The notes under the pieces: generated by a model
What the model saw: the letters and a program-made list of their open reading frames with translations, nothing else
Told to the model about the DNA's origin: nothing
Databases searched by the model: none
Made by a program: the position numbers and the translations under genes
Part shown: positions 31,468 through 39,352 of the stretch, one piece after another
Layout of the letters: each line of letters begins with the position of its first letter
How positions within the stretch are numbered: the first letter of the stretch is position 1
Source: Arthrobacter bussei
GTDB lineage: Bacteria > Actinomycetota > Actinomycetes > Actinomycetales > Micrococcaceae
Direction: 5' to 3'
Assembly: GCF_009377195.2 (NCBI RefSeq)
Contig: NZ_VJXX01000004.1
Location: 236,401 to 300,400, forward strand
Length of the DNA: 64,000 nucleotides

Positions 31468-33273
31468 TCAGTAGAAGAGCAGCGTGCTGCCCGGTCCGGC
31501 CGCGATGTCCCACACGTCGAGTTCCTGGCCGCCGCACGTGGCCCGTTCACCAGTGGACACACCGCGGATGTACGGCGTCGGCCTGTTCTCGTCCACGTAC
31601 GGGTAGCCGCGCTCGTTGAGGACGGTCAGGACGCGCCGACCCACCCGCGGATCGCCGTCGGGGTAGGACAGATCCTCCTCGCGCTCGTACGCGGAGAAAC
31701 CCTCGGGCCAGCGGAGCACCACCGAGCGGCCGTTGAACTCGAACCACACGCAGGCCCTGCCGCCGTCGGCGGCCATCCGGAACGTCCCCAACTGGTTCTC
31801 GGGCAGATTCTGCGCATTGCGCCCCTCGGCGGGCAGGATGCCGACGATGTCCGCCGGATCGAGCGCACCCGGTTCCACGCCGCTCGTCGACAGGGCAAGC
31901 TCCGGCCCGGGCAAAGCGTCGATGGCATCGCGCAGCTCCGGCGGCAGCGGTGCAGGGTTCCCGGAGACCGTCGTGGCCTCGGGCGTCCGCCGATCGACGA
32001 GGGTCAGCACCGAGCCCTCCCCCTCGATCGGGGAGAGCACACCGTCGCCGTCACGCACCAGGAAGAGGAGCTGGTGCGGCGGGAAGAAGTTCCTGCTGTA
32101 GGGGCGCTCGAGGGTGCTCCGCCCGGTCACGTCGACGGTCAGGACGTCGCCGTCGGCCTCGCCCTTGACGATCTGCACCACGACGGAGGCCTGGAGGATC
32201 CGCACGTCGCCGTCCACCGGGGTCGGTTCGATCGCCGCGTCGGAGACGATCGCGACGACGTCCGCCAGGCCGTACAGGCGCTCGACGCCTTCCGACGGAC
32301 CGGAGGGTGGTCGCGGAACGAACACGCCGGCGAGGATCGCGACGAGGGCGAGAAGGCACGCCACCCCGACGGCGGTCCGCACCCGGCTGACCCGGGCGCC
32401 GCGCACTGCGGGCCGCGGGGCATCGACGCGGATGTCCCGGGCGGTGAACAGCCCGTCCTCGTCGCCGACGTCGTGGCGGGGAGGTTCGATCCCGGAACGC
32501 TCCGACGCCTCGCGGAGGTCGTGTCCGGCAGGTGGAACGCCCGGGTGTTCGGACGGGCCGGGCGGGGGCGTCCGGGGTGCGGACCGGGTTCGGCTCGCCT
32601 CGAGCTGCGCCTCGGTGACCGCCGCAGCAGGATCAGCCCGCCGCAACCGCTCAATAGCCGCTTCAGAGCCGGACCGTGCCCGATGCAGCGTGGAGTCCGG
32701 CGCAGCGCCGGGTCCGTCGGTCCCGCCCGCCTCCCCTCGCGGTCCTGGACGGCCCAGCCCTTTCGCAGGTGGGAGCCCTTCTGCAGGAAGCTCCTCGCCG
32801 TCGGCCAACCGCTGCGCGACGGCGTCCTCGACGATCCGCAGACGGTCGACGGCCTGATCGGTGGCACGCGCGGCCTCGGCGGGTTCGAGGCCGTCCCAGT
32901 GCCGGAGCAGGAGGAACTCCCGCTCGTCCGGCAGGAGCGCCGCCAGGGCGGACCTCAGGTCCGGATCGTTCGAGATGCGGGGCGGCAAATCAGGCGGAAG
33001 GAAGCGTTCCAGTGCTGACCTCGCCGCGACCAGGACGTCGACCCGTCCGTCGTCGTACCCGTCCGTCAGCGCGGGCGACGCCGGGAGCGCAGGCCACCCG
33101 GGCGTCGGCGGCAGGACATGACCGGTGGCCTCGCGGGCGGCCGCCGAGGCAAGGCGCACCGAGAGCGAGCGACGGAAGGCGTAACGATAGGCGGCGTCGT
33201 GCAGGGAGGTCTCGTCCAGCGGATCCACCCCCGTCGTCGGGCCGCCTGCGCCCCCGGCCTCGATCGGCGACAT
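31468..33273 (-). CDS. Membrane protein with cytoplasmic sigma-region-4-like domain and exported C-terminal domain
   Basis: The 601-residue protein has a soluble N-terminal half with SALAALLPDEREFLLLRHWDGL EPAEAARATD-type sequence (about 107-157). This resembles region 4 of ECF sigma factors, the part that recognises the -35 element. A low-complexity Pro/Arg linker (about 165-298) is followed by one transmembrane helix (299-319) and a C-terminal, presumably extracellular domain of about 280 residues without cysteine clusters that I recognise. No region 2 is evident. It could be a membrane-tethered DNA-binding protein or an anti-sigma-like protein using a decoy fold. The ATG at 33273 lacks an obvious ribosome binding site. 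It is divergent from the aldo/keto reductase. Confidence 0.7.
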   Translation of the reverse strand: MSPIEAGGAGGPTTGVDPLDETSLHDAAYRYAFRRSLSVRLASAAAREATGHVLPPTPGWPALPASPALTDGYDDGRVDVLVAARSALERFLPPDLPPRISNDPDLRSALAALLPDEREFLLLRHWDGLEPAEAARATDQAVDRLRIVEDAVAQRLADGEELPAEGLPPAKGLGRPGPRGEAGGTDGPGAAPDSTLHRARSGSEAAIERLRRADPAAAVTEAQLEASRTRSAPRTPPPGPSEHPGVPPAGHDLREASERSGIEPPRHDVGDEDGLFTARDIRVDAPRPAVRGARVSRVRTAVGVACLLALVAILAGVFVPRPPSGPSEGVERLYGLADVVAIVSDAAIEPTPVDGDVRILQASVVVQIVKGEADGDVLTVDVTGRSTLERPYSRNFFPPHQLLFLVRDGDGVLSPIEGEGSVLTLVDRRTPEATTVSGNPAPLPPELRDAIDALPGPELALSTSGVEPGALDPADIVGILPAEGRNAQNLPENQLGTFRMAADGGRACVWFEFNGRSVVLRWPEGFSAYEREEDLSYPDGDPRVGRRVLTVLNERGYPYVDENRPTPYIRGVSTGERATCGGQELDVWDIAAGPGSTLLFY

Positions 33274-33340
33274 GCCACGCAGGCTGATAGTTGTCAGGTG
33301 AAACAGAAATAATCCGGCGCAGCGGGTGGTTCCCGCCTGT

Positions 33341-34180
33341 ATGACTACATCACCACACCTTACGTTCAACGACGGCCACACCATCCCGCAGCTCGGCTAC
33401 GGCGTATGGCAGGTCGAGGACAACGTCGCCGAGGACGTCGTGGGCAAGGCCTTCAAGGCCGGCTACCGCCACATCGACACGGCGAAGATCTACGGGAACG
33501 AAGCCGGCGTGGGCCGCGCGATCGCGGCATCGGGGCTCAGCCACGACGACATGTTCATCACCACCAAGCTGTGGAACGCGGACCAGGGGTACGACAGCAC
33601 GCTCAAGGCGTTCGACGCGTCGATGGAGCGCCTCGGCCTCGAGACGCTGGACCTCTACCTCATCCACTGGCTGCAGCCCCAGCAGGGCAAGTACCTCGAC
33701 ACCTGGAAGGCCTTCATCGAACTGCAGAAGCAGGGTCGCGTGAAGAGCATCGGTGTCTCGAACTTCACCGTCGAGGCCCTCACCGAGATCATCGACGCCA
33801 CCGGCGTGGTGCCGGTCATCAACCAGGTGGAGACGCACCCCTACCTCAACCAGGCGGAGCTGCGCGCGTTCGAGGCCGAGAAGGGCATCCTCCACGAGTC
33901 GTGGTCGCCCATCGGTTCCGGCAAGGGACTGCTCGACGACGCCGTACTGCAGGACATCGCGCAGAAGCGCAACGCCACCCCCGCCCAGGTGGTCCTCGCC
34001 TGGCACCTCGCGCTCGGGAACGTGGTCATCCCCAAGTCGGTGACCGAGTCGCGCATCATCGAGAACTGGGAGTCGCTCGACGTGACGCTCGAGGACGAGG
34101 ACGTCGAGGCCATCAACGCCCTCGACAAGGGTGCGGAAGGTCGCATCGGAGCCGACCCCGCGACGTCCGACTTCGCCTGA
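33341..34180 (+). CDS. Aldo/keto reductase (2,5-diketo-D-gluconate reductase-like)
   Basis: The 279-residue TIM-barrel NADPH reductase has the full catalytic tetrad: D46 in GYRHIDTAKIYGNE, Y51, K76 in FITTKLW and H109 in LYLIHW. The NADPH-binding IPKSVTESRIIENW is near the C-terminus. Length and motifs fit the AKR5-like group that includes 2,5-diketo-gluconate reductases, which accept many aldehydes and ketones. The physiological substrate cannot be named. The ATG at 33341 matches the family N-terminus; a GTG at 33326 would add five residues. A strong terminator follows. Confidence 0.93.
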   Translation: MTTSPHLTFNDGHTIPQLGYGVWQVEDNVAEDVVGKAFKAGYRHIDTAKIYGNEAGVGRAIAASGLSHDDMFITTKLWNADQGYDSTLKAFDASMERLGLETLDLYLIHWLQPQQGKYLDTWKAFIELQKQGRVKSIGVSNFTVEALTEIIDATGVVPVINQVETHPYLNQAELRAFEAEKGILHESWSPIGSGKGLLDDAVLQDIAQKRNATPAQVVLAWHLALGNVVIPKSVTESRIIENWESLDVTLEDEDVEAINALDKGAEGRIGADPATSDFA

Positions 34181-34209
34181 TCCCCACCGGGGAATTCGGC
34201 AGGATCTTC

Positions 34210-34238
34210 AGAGCCGCCCGGCATCGCCGGGCGGCTCT
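34210..34238 (+). terminator. Terminator of the aldo/keto reductase gene
   Basis: A perfect 12-bp stem (34210-34221 with 34227-34238) with a 5-base loop lies 30 bases after the stop, followed by CGTCGTT. Confidence 0.75.
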
Positions 34239-34398
34239 CGTCGTTCCGGATTGCAGGCGTGACGCCGCGGCGCCCCCGCCCCTACCAGACCGCTCCCGCG
34301 CAGGCGAGACCTGTGGGCCCGCGGATCGTCGTTGCCGCCTCCACGGAGCGCGACCTAGCCTTTTCTGCACCTGTTCATCCCACACATGGAGGTGCCTG

Positions 34399-34641
34399 AT
34401 GGCTACCGGAGAAACCGGATTCGACGACGTCTCGTTCGACCTGATCTCGCTGCAGTACCACTCGTTGAAGGCGGGGCATGACTACGGCCAGTACGTCCGT
34501 GATGCCCGCAACGCCGGCCGCGACGACATCGCCGAGTTCTTCGAGCAGGTCATGGCCCAGGACTCCGAGCGCGCCGCGACGTGCCATCGGTTCCTCGGGG
34601 AGCTCACCACATCCTCCGAGTCAGGGCCGGCCATGAGCTGA
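34399..34641 (+). CDS. Small conserved-looking helical protein, function unknown
   Basis: The 80-residue protein has a strong ribosome binding site (GGAGGTGCCTG) and reads MATGETGFDDVSFDLISLQY at its N-terminus, then two helices containing HSLKAGHDYGQYVRDA and DIAEFFEQVMAQDSERAATC. The spacing of His, Glu and acidic residues recalls ferritin-like or hemerythrin-like helices but is too short to assign. There is no signal peptide or membrane segment. A hairpin terminator follows, so it is probably monocistronic. I do not recognise the family. Confidence 0.72.
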   Translation: MATGETGFDDVSFDLISLQYHSLKAGHDYGQYVRDARNAGRDDIAEFFEQVMAQDSERAATCHRFLGELTTSSESGPAMS

Positions 34642-34686
34642 TCGACCTCGGGGAGGCCCCGCAGGCCGATTCCTGGCGGGACGAGG

Positions 34687-34718
34687 ACGACGGCGGATGC
34701 TTCGGTGTCCGCCGTCGT
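34687..34718 (+). terminator. Terminator of the small helical protein gene
   Basis: A perfect 11-bp stem (34687-34697 with 34708-34718) with a 10-base loop lies 45 bases after the stop and is followed by TCTCGTCG. Confidence 0.6.
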
Positions 34719-34744
34719 TCTCGTCGTAGGCGGACGCGGGAAGG

Positions 34745-34798
34745 CCCGGGACACGGCGAAGCGCCGGGACACGGAGAAGCCTCGGGACACGGGAAAGC
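34745..34798. repeat. Three 18-base direct repeats in a noncoding gap
   Basis: Copies at 34745-34762, 34763-34780 and 34781-34798 share the core CGGGACACGG and end in AAGC; copies differ by a few bases. The array lies between the small-protein terminator and the tRNA-Thr terminator, whose stem it partly enters. I see no gene that uses it. Confidence 0.8.
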
Positions 34799-34823
34799 CC
34801 CGGCGGCGAACCGTCCGGGGCTT
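34795..34823 (-). terminator. Terminator of tRNA-Thr(CGU)
   Basis: A perfect 9-bp outer stem (34795-34803 with 34815-34823) lies 4 bases after the encoded CCA on the minus strand and ends in CTTTCCC. Confidence 0.7.
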
Positions 34824-34827
34824 CTGC

Positions 34828-34903
34828 TGGAGCCTCCTGCCAGAGTCGAACTGGCGACCTTCTCATTACGAGTGAGACGCTCTACCGACTGAGCTAAGGA
34901 GGC
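34828..34903 (-). tRNA. tRNA-Thr(CGU), CCA encoded
   Basis: The 76-base gene has acceptor GCCTCCT/AGGAGGC, discriminator T, D-arm AGCTCAGTCGGTAGAGC, anticodon stem-loop CTCACTCGTAATGAG with anticodon CGT, T-arm AGTTCGACTCT and encoded CCA. The anticodon reads ACG codons, which are common in this high-G+C genome. Confidence 0.95.
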
Positions 34904-35122
34904 AATGCTTCCCGGTCCGGGGCTGAGCCCGGCGCCGATCCACAAGCCACAACTTTATAGGCAGGTCCCGCTCGTGGTCAAAATGGCGGATCCTGACGCG
35001 AATTCGTTTCCCGTTCACGCCTGCGCCGCTTCCCGTTCTCCGGCGGGCCAGTCCTGTCGCGAAGCGTGGGGAGCACCCGTCACCGAGACCGGAACGGGCT
35101 CGGCCGGCAAAGGGGACGCCGC

Positions 35123-35869
35123 ATGACGCAGGACCGCCCATTCACCCTCGCAGTGATCGACATGGCGGGGACAACCGTCGACGAGGGCGCCCTGCAGGAG
35201 GAAGCCTTCACCCGTGCCCTGACCTCCCACGGTGTCGCCCAGGGCACGGAAGCCTTCACCTCGATGACGGCGTATGCCCGCCGCACCATGGGCACCTCGA
35301 AGGAACTCGTCTTCCGGCGCCTCTTCGCCGACACGCCCACGGCACTCGACGTCAACCGGACCTTCGAGCAGGTGTACGACACCCTGCTCGCCCGGCACGG
35401 GGTGCAGCCCATCCCGGGCGCCGAAGAGGCGATCCTCGCCCTGCGTGACGCGGGCCTGAAGATCTGCCTGGCCACCGGCTTCGGACGCCACACGCAGAAC
35501 ATGATCCTGGCATCGCTGGGCTGGATGGGACTCGCCGATCTCAGCCTCTGCCCCTCCGACGCCGGCCGCGGACGGCCCTATCCCGACATCATCCTCACGG
35601 CGGTGCTCGCCCTCGACATCGAGGACGTGCGGTCGGTCCTGGTGGCGGGGGACACGACGTCGGACCTGATCGCCGGAAGGCGCGCCGGCGCCGGTGCGGT
35701 CATCGGTGTCCTCACGGGCGCCCACAGCGAGACGGATCTGCGCCGGGCGGGGGCCGACGCCGTCCTGCCCTCCATGTGCCGGCTGCCGCAGTGGCTGCAG
35801 TCAGGCGGTGCGGCAGCCTCCGATCAGCACCGCGCACCGTCCGCCGGCACCGTCCCGTCGATGAAGTAG
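35123..35869 (+). CDS. Phosphonatase-like HAD-superfamily hydrolase
   Basis: The 248-residue protein has the HAD nucleophile motif in VIDMAGTTVDEG: D13 and, two residues on, A15, the DxAGT form typical of phosphonoacetaldehyde hydrolase (PhnX). K60 in RRTMGTSKELVF is placed like the Schiff-base lysine of PhnX. Motif III and the metal-binding region are in GRGRPYPDII and VLVAGDTTSDLIAGRRAGAG. It may hydrolyse phosphonoacetaldehyde or a related phosphonate or phosphate ester; no phosphonate transaminase is adjacent. The ATG follows AAAGGGGAC. Its 3' end overlaps the convergent hydrolase gene by 46 bases. Confidence 0.85.
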   Translation: MTQDRPFTLAVIDMAGTTVDEGALQEEAFTRALTSHGVAQGTEAFTSMTAYARRTMGTSKELVFRRLFADTPTALDVNRTFEQVYDTLLARHGVQPIPGAEEAILALRDAGLKICLATGFGRHTQNMILASLGWMGLADLSLCPSDAGRGRPYPDIILTAVLALDIEDVRSVLVAGDTTSDLIAGRRAGAGAVIGVLTGAHSETDLRRAGADAVLPSMCRLPQWLQSGGAAASDQHRAPSAGTVPSMK

Positions 35870-37434
35870 TCGTCCACGAGATCGAGGATGCAGTCGTTCG
35901 ACCTGCCGTAGGCGGTGTGGCCCTCGCCTTCCCAGGTGACGTGCACGCCGGATTCGAGCTGGTCCGCGAGGGCCGTGGACCACGCGTAGGGCGTCGCCGG
36001 ATCGCCGGTGGTACCGATGACGAGGATCGGATCGGCGCCGGGAGCCGTCGGGGCGGGTTCAGCGACGGGTGGGGACCTCCAGGGCGCACAGGTGACGCCG
36101 CCGAAGGCCAGGAAGCGGCCGAAGGTCGGCGACGCCTCGATGAGCCGCTGCTCGTCGGCCTTCATCTGCGCGGGGTCGCTCGTCATGGGGTAGTCGAGGC
36201 AGCTCACGGCGAGGAACGCCGCGGTGGAGTTCGAGGCGTAGGTGCCGTCCGGGCGTCGCTCCGCGGACAGGTCCGCCAGGTACAGCATGGCGGAGGGGTC
36301 GCCCTCGAGGGCGTCGGTCACGGCCTGCGTGAGCGTCGGCCAGTTCCCGTTGTCGTACAGCGGGAGGATGAAGCCCTGGACGAAGGTCGAGACCGGCACC
36401 AGCCGTCCGTCGTCCGCCGTCATGGGCTCCCGCTCCACGGCGCTGAACAACTCCTGGATCTGCCGGACGCCGTCGTCCACCGACCCGCTGTAGGGGCACT
36501 CCGCGCGCTGCTGGCAGTCCGCCACGTAGGCACGGACCGCCTTCTCGAAGCCGTCGGCCTGGCCGAGCGTGATCTCCTCGTTGCTGAGCGAGGGGTCGAT
36601 GGCCCCGTCGAGCACCAGCCGCCCTGCGCGCCCGGGGAAGAGCCCGGCATAGGTGGCACCGAGCTGGGTCCCGTAGGAGAAGCCGAGATAGGTCAGCTTC
36701 GGATCGCTGACGAGGGCGCGCAGGATGTCCATGTCGCGTGCGGCCGACCCGGTGTCCACGTGGCCGAGCACCTCGCCCGTCCGTTCGGCGCAGAGGTCGG
36801 CGAACTCCTTCGCGTCGGCGCTCAGCAGTGCGAGCAGTTCGTCGTCCGAGGCGTCGGCCGGGTAGGACTCCTGGCGGGCTGCGTCCTGCTCGGCGGCATC
36901 GTAGCAGCGCACGGGGGTCGAGCGGCCCACGCCGCGGGGGTCGAAGCCGAGGATGTCGTAGTCCTCCCGCAGCCGCTCGCTCGCCACGTAGTCCAGGGAG
37001 TCCCGGACGATGGCGACGCCGGATCCCCCGGGTCCACCCGGGTTGACGAGGAGCGTGCCCTGGGCGTCACCCGTCGCGTCCGCGCGGATGGCCGAGATGT
37101 CGATGCTCGCGCGTCCCGGGTCCGCGTAGTCGAGCGGGACCTCGATGGTCGCGCAGGAGAACTCCTCCTCGCAGTCCTCCCAGCGCACCTCCTGCTCGTA
37201 GAAGCTGCGCAGGTTCTCGGGGACGTCCCCGATGGCGGCGGGATCGGCGGTCTCGACACTGACCGAGCCGTCCGCGGACGTCTCGGCGGGGGAGGACAGC
37301 GTGCAGCCGGCCAGGCCGAGGACGACGGCGGCTCCGGCCAGGAGCGCGAACGGCGGGCGACGCCGGGCGGGCGGGCTCACGGGTGAGATCCCGGGTGCGA
37401 TCCCGGGCCGCGTCAGGGATGGATCCTGGGTCAT
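35824..37434 (-). CDS. Lipoprotein alpha/beta hydrolase, tripeptidyl aminopeptidase-like
   Basis: The 536-residue protein has a lipoprotein signal peptide (hydrophobic LLAGAAVVLGLAGC, Cys44) and an alpha/beta-hydrolase domain with oxyanion motif NPGGPGGSG, GFDPRGVGRS and nucleophile elbow GFSYGTQLG (Ser about 250). The C-terminal region TAHTAYGRSNDC-like, near YGRSNDCILDLVDDYF, belongs to the TAP-like domain of Streptomyces tripeptidyl aminopeptidases. It is probably an extracytoplasmic peptidase of prolyl or tripeptidyl type. Its ATG overlaps the holB stop by 4 bases, so it is the third gene of a tmk-holB operon. Its 3' end overlaps the convergent HAD gene by 46 bases. Confidence 0.87.
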   Translation of the reverse strand: MTQDPSLTRPGIAPGISPVSPPARRRPPFALLAGAAVVLGLAGCTLSSPAETSADGSVSVETADPAAIGDVPENLRSFYEQEVRWEDCEEEFSCATIEVPLDYADPGRASIDISAIRADATGDAQGTLLVNPGGPGGSGVAIVRDSLDYVASERLREDYDILGFDPRGVGRSTPVRCYDAAEQDAARQESYPADASDDELLALLSADAKEFADLCAERTGEVLGHVDTGSAARDMDILRALVSDPKLTYLGFSYGTQLGATYAGLFPGRAGRLVLDGAIDPSLSNEEITLGQADGFEKAVRAYVADCQQRAECPYSGSVDDGVRQIQELFSAVEREPMTADDGRLVPVSTFVQGFILPLYDNGNWPTLTQAVTDALEGDPSAMLYLADLSAERRPDGTYASNSTAAFLAVSCLDYPMTSDPAQMKADEQRLIEASPTFGRFLAFGGVTCAPWRSPPVAEPAPTAPGADPILVIGTTGDPATPYAWSTALADQLESGVHVTWEGEGHTAYGRSNDCILDLVDDYFIDGTVPADGARC

Positions 37435-38624
37435 CGGTCGAGGTCCTTCCGGGACAGGAGGCTCACCGTCATGGCCTCGATGGCGAGGAGGGGCGAGACG
37501 TTCGTGCTGACCAGTCGCGTGCGCACCTCGTTGATCGCCTCGAGTCGCTGGAGGGTGTCCTCGGGGCCCTCACGCCGGGCGAAGTCCTCGAGTTCCGGGC
37601 GCAGTGGCTCGTTGACGAGCATCTGCCCGCTGGAGACCTGCAGCATCAGGACGTCGCGGTAGAACGAGATGAGGTCTGTGAGGGCCCGGTCGAAGTAGTC
37701 GTTCTTCGAGCGCTTCGCCCGCCGCGTCTGGTCCTCCTCGAGGTGCCGGATCTGTGCGCGCATGGAGGGCGGAAGCGTTCCTGATTCGGGAGCGCCGAGG
37801 GTCGCGAGGAGCGACGCGCGCTCCTCGGCGTCACGCTGTTCGAAGGAGCTCTGCGCCTCCGCCTCGGCGAGGCGCACGAGGTCCGCGGCGGCCCGCATGG
37901 CACCGGAGACCGAGCGCAGCGTCAACGGCAGGCGGACGATCTGGTTGCGGCGCTCGCGCGCCCCATCGTCCGTGGCGAGCCGCTTCGCGACCCCGATATG
38001 GCTCTGCGCGGCCCGTGCGGCTGCCTCGGCGATCACGGGATCGATCCCGTCACGGGCCACGAGCAACTCCGCGACGTCCTGCACGGGTGGGAGCCGGAGG
38101 CCCACGGAACGGCAGCGTGAGCGGATGGTGACGAGCACGTCGCCCGGACTCGGCGCGCACAGCAGCCAGATGGTGCGCGGCGGCGGCTCCTCGATGGCCT
38201 TGAGGAGCACGTTGGTGCTGCGCTCCTGCATGCGGTCGGCGTCCTCGACGATGATGATCCGCCACCGTCCGGTGGAGGGCTTGTCCTGCGCCTTCCGGAC
38301 GAGTTCGCGGGCCTCGTCGATGCTGATGGTCACCTTCTCCGTGGTGACGTTGGTGAGGTCGGCGTGCGCCCCGGACAGGACGGTGCGGCACGCCTTGCAG
38401 GTGCCGCACCCCCGTTCGGTCAACAGGTCCCGGTCGCAGAGGAGAGCGGCGGCGAAGGCCCGTGCCGCGTTCGAGCGCCCGGAGCCGGGCGGTCCGGTGA
38501 AGAGCCAGGCGTGCGTGGGCGCTCCGGACTGCGCGGCACGGCGGAGCTGCTCCACCACCTGTTCCTGGCCGCGCAGCTCCGCCCAGACCCCGGTCGAGGG
38601 CAGAGCGTGTGCCACGGCGGTCAC
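37431..38624 (-). CDS. holB: DNA polymerase III subunit delta'
   Basis: The 397-residue clamp-loader subunit has a P-loop-like GPPGSGRSNAARAFA, a four-cysteine zinc module with CGTCKAC, the ATP-site IIIVEDADRM and the sensor/SRC region TIRSRCRSV. Delta' works with delta and tau to load the beta clamp. I chose the GTG at 38624 because it overlaps the tmk stop by 4 bases (GTGA); a second GTG lies three codons on. Its own stop overlaps the hydrolase ATG by 4 bases. The tmk-holB pair is widespread in bacteria, which supports the assignment. Confidence 0.92.
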   Translation of the reverse strand: MTAVAHALPSTGVWAELRGQEQVVEQLRRAAQSGAPTHAWLFTGPPGSGRSNAARAFAAALLCDRDLLTERGCGTCKACRTVLSGAHADLTNVTTEKVTISIDEARELVRKAQDKPSTGRWRIIIVEDADRMQERSTNVLLKAIEEPPPRTIWLLCAPSPGDVLVTIRSRCRSVGLRLPPVQDVAELLVARDGIDPVIAEAAARAAQSHIGVAKRLATDDGARERRNQIVRLPLTLRSVSGAMRAAADLVRLAEAEAQSSFEQRDAEERASLLATLGAPESGTLPPSMRAQIRHLEEDQTRRAKRSKNDYFDRALTDLISFYRDVLMLQVSSGQMLVNEPLRPELEDFARREGPEDTLQRLEAINEVRTRLVSTNVSPLLAIEAMTVSLLSRKDLDR

Positions 38625-39268
38625 GCCGCCACCCGGGTGAGGGCAACGAGGACCGCCGCGTGCAGGTCCGGGGGTGGAGCCGCGGCGGCCAGCACCAGGT
38701 AGCGTCCGGGATCCTGGCGGGCGAGGTCGAGGAACGCGTCGCGGATGGCGGCGTGGAAGCCGTCGGGCTCCGACTCGAGTCGGTCCTCGGCGACGGTCCC
38801 GGCGGTGCGCCGGCTGCGTCCCTCCGCGGGGTCCACGTCGAGGAGGACCGTGAGGTCGGGGCGGAGGCCATCGGTGGCCCAGAGATTCAGGTCCAGGACG
38901 GAAGCGGCGCCGATGCCCCGGCCCACGCCCTGGTACGCGACGGAGGAATCGATGTAGCGGTCGCAGACGACGACGTCGCCGCGGCCCAGGGCGGGCACGA
39001 TCACCTGCTGCACGTGGGCGGCGCGGGATGCGGCGAACATGAGCGCTTCGGTCCGCGCATCGATGTCCCCGTGGCCGTGCTCGAGCACCAGCGAGCGCAG
39101 TTCCTCCCCGATCGGGGTGCCGCCGGGCTCGCGGGTCCGGACCACGGTCCGGCCGCTCTCCTCGAGCGCCCTGCAGAGGAGCGAGGCCTGCGTCGACTTG
39201 CCGGCGCCGTCGCCGCCCTCGAATGCGACGAAGAGGCCGGGCAGGCCGTGCGGGAGGGGATAGGTCAC
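38621..39268 (-). CDS. tmk: Thymidylate kinase
   Basis: Tmk phosphorylates dTMP to dTDP with ATP. The 215-residue protein has P-loop GGDGAGKSTQ (18-27), the dTMP-binding TREPGGTPIGEELR, the DRY-type motif CDRYIDSSVAYQG and a lid region with EGRSRR. The start is GTG at 39268. TAGGCT on the minus strand ends 6 bases upstream and there is no Shine-Dalgarno, suggesting leaderless translation of the first gene of the tmk-holB-hydrolase operon. Confidence 0.95.
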   Translation of the reverse strand: MTYPLPHGLPGLFVAFEGGDGAGKSTQASLLCRALEESGRTVVRTREPGGTPIGEELRSLVLEHGHGDIDARTEALMFAASRAAHVQQVIVPALGRGDVVVCDRYIDSSVAYQGVGRGIGAASVLDLNLWATDGLRPDLTVLLDVDPAEGRSRRTAGTVAEDRLESEPDGFHAAIRDAFLDLARQDPGRYLVLAAAAPPPDLHAAVLVALTRVAA

Positions 39269-39274
39269 GCGCCA

Positions 39275-39345
39275 AGCCTACCGAGTGCCGCCGACCCTCC
39301 GGGCGGGGTAACACTTGCCGGGGGGAACCGGAGCGGCGCTAGGCT
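39275..39345. promoter_or_regulatory. Divergent leaderless promoters of tmk and the PLP enzyme
   Basis: The same hexamer TAGGCT occurs on both strands: minus strand at 39275-39280, 6 bases before the tmk GTG, and plus strand at 39340-39345, 7 bases before the ATG at 39353. A possible -35 TTGCCG (39315-39320) lies 19 bases ahead of the plus-strand copy. Confidence 0.5.
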
Positions 39346-39352
39346 CGGGTCC

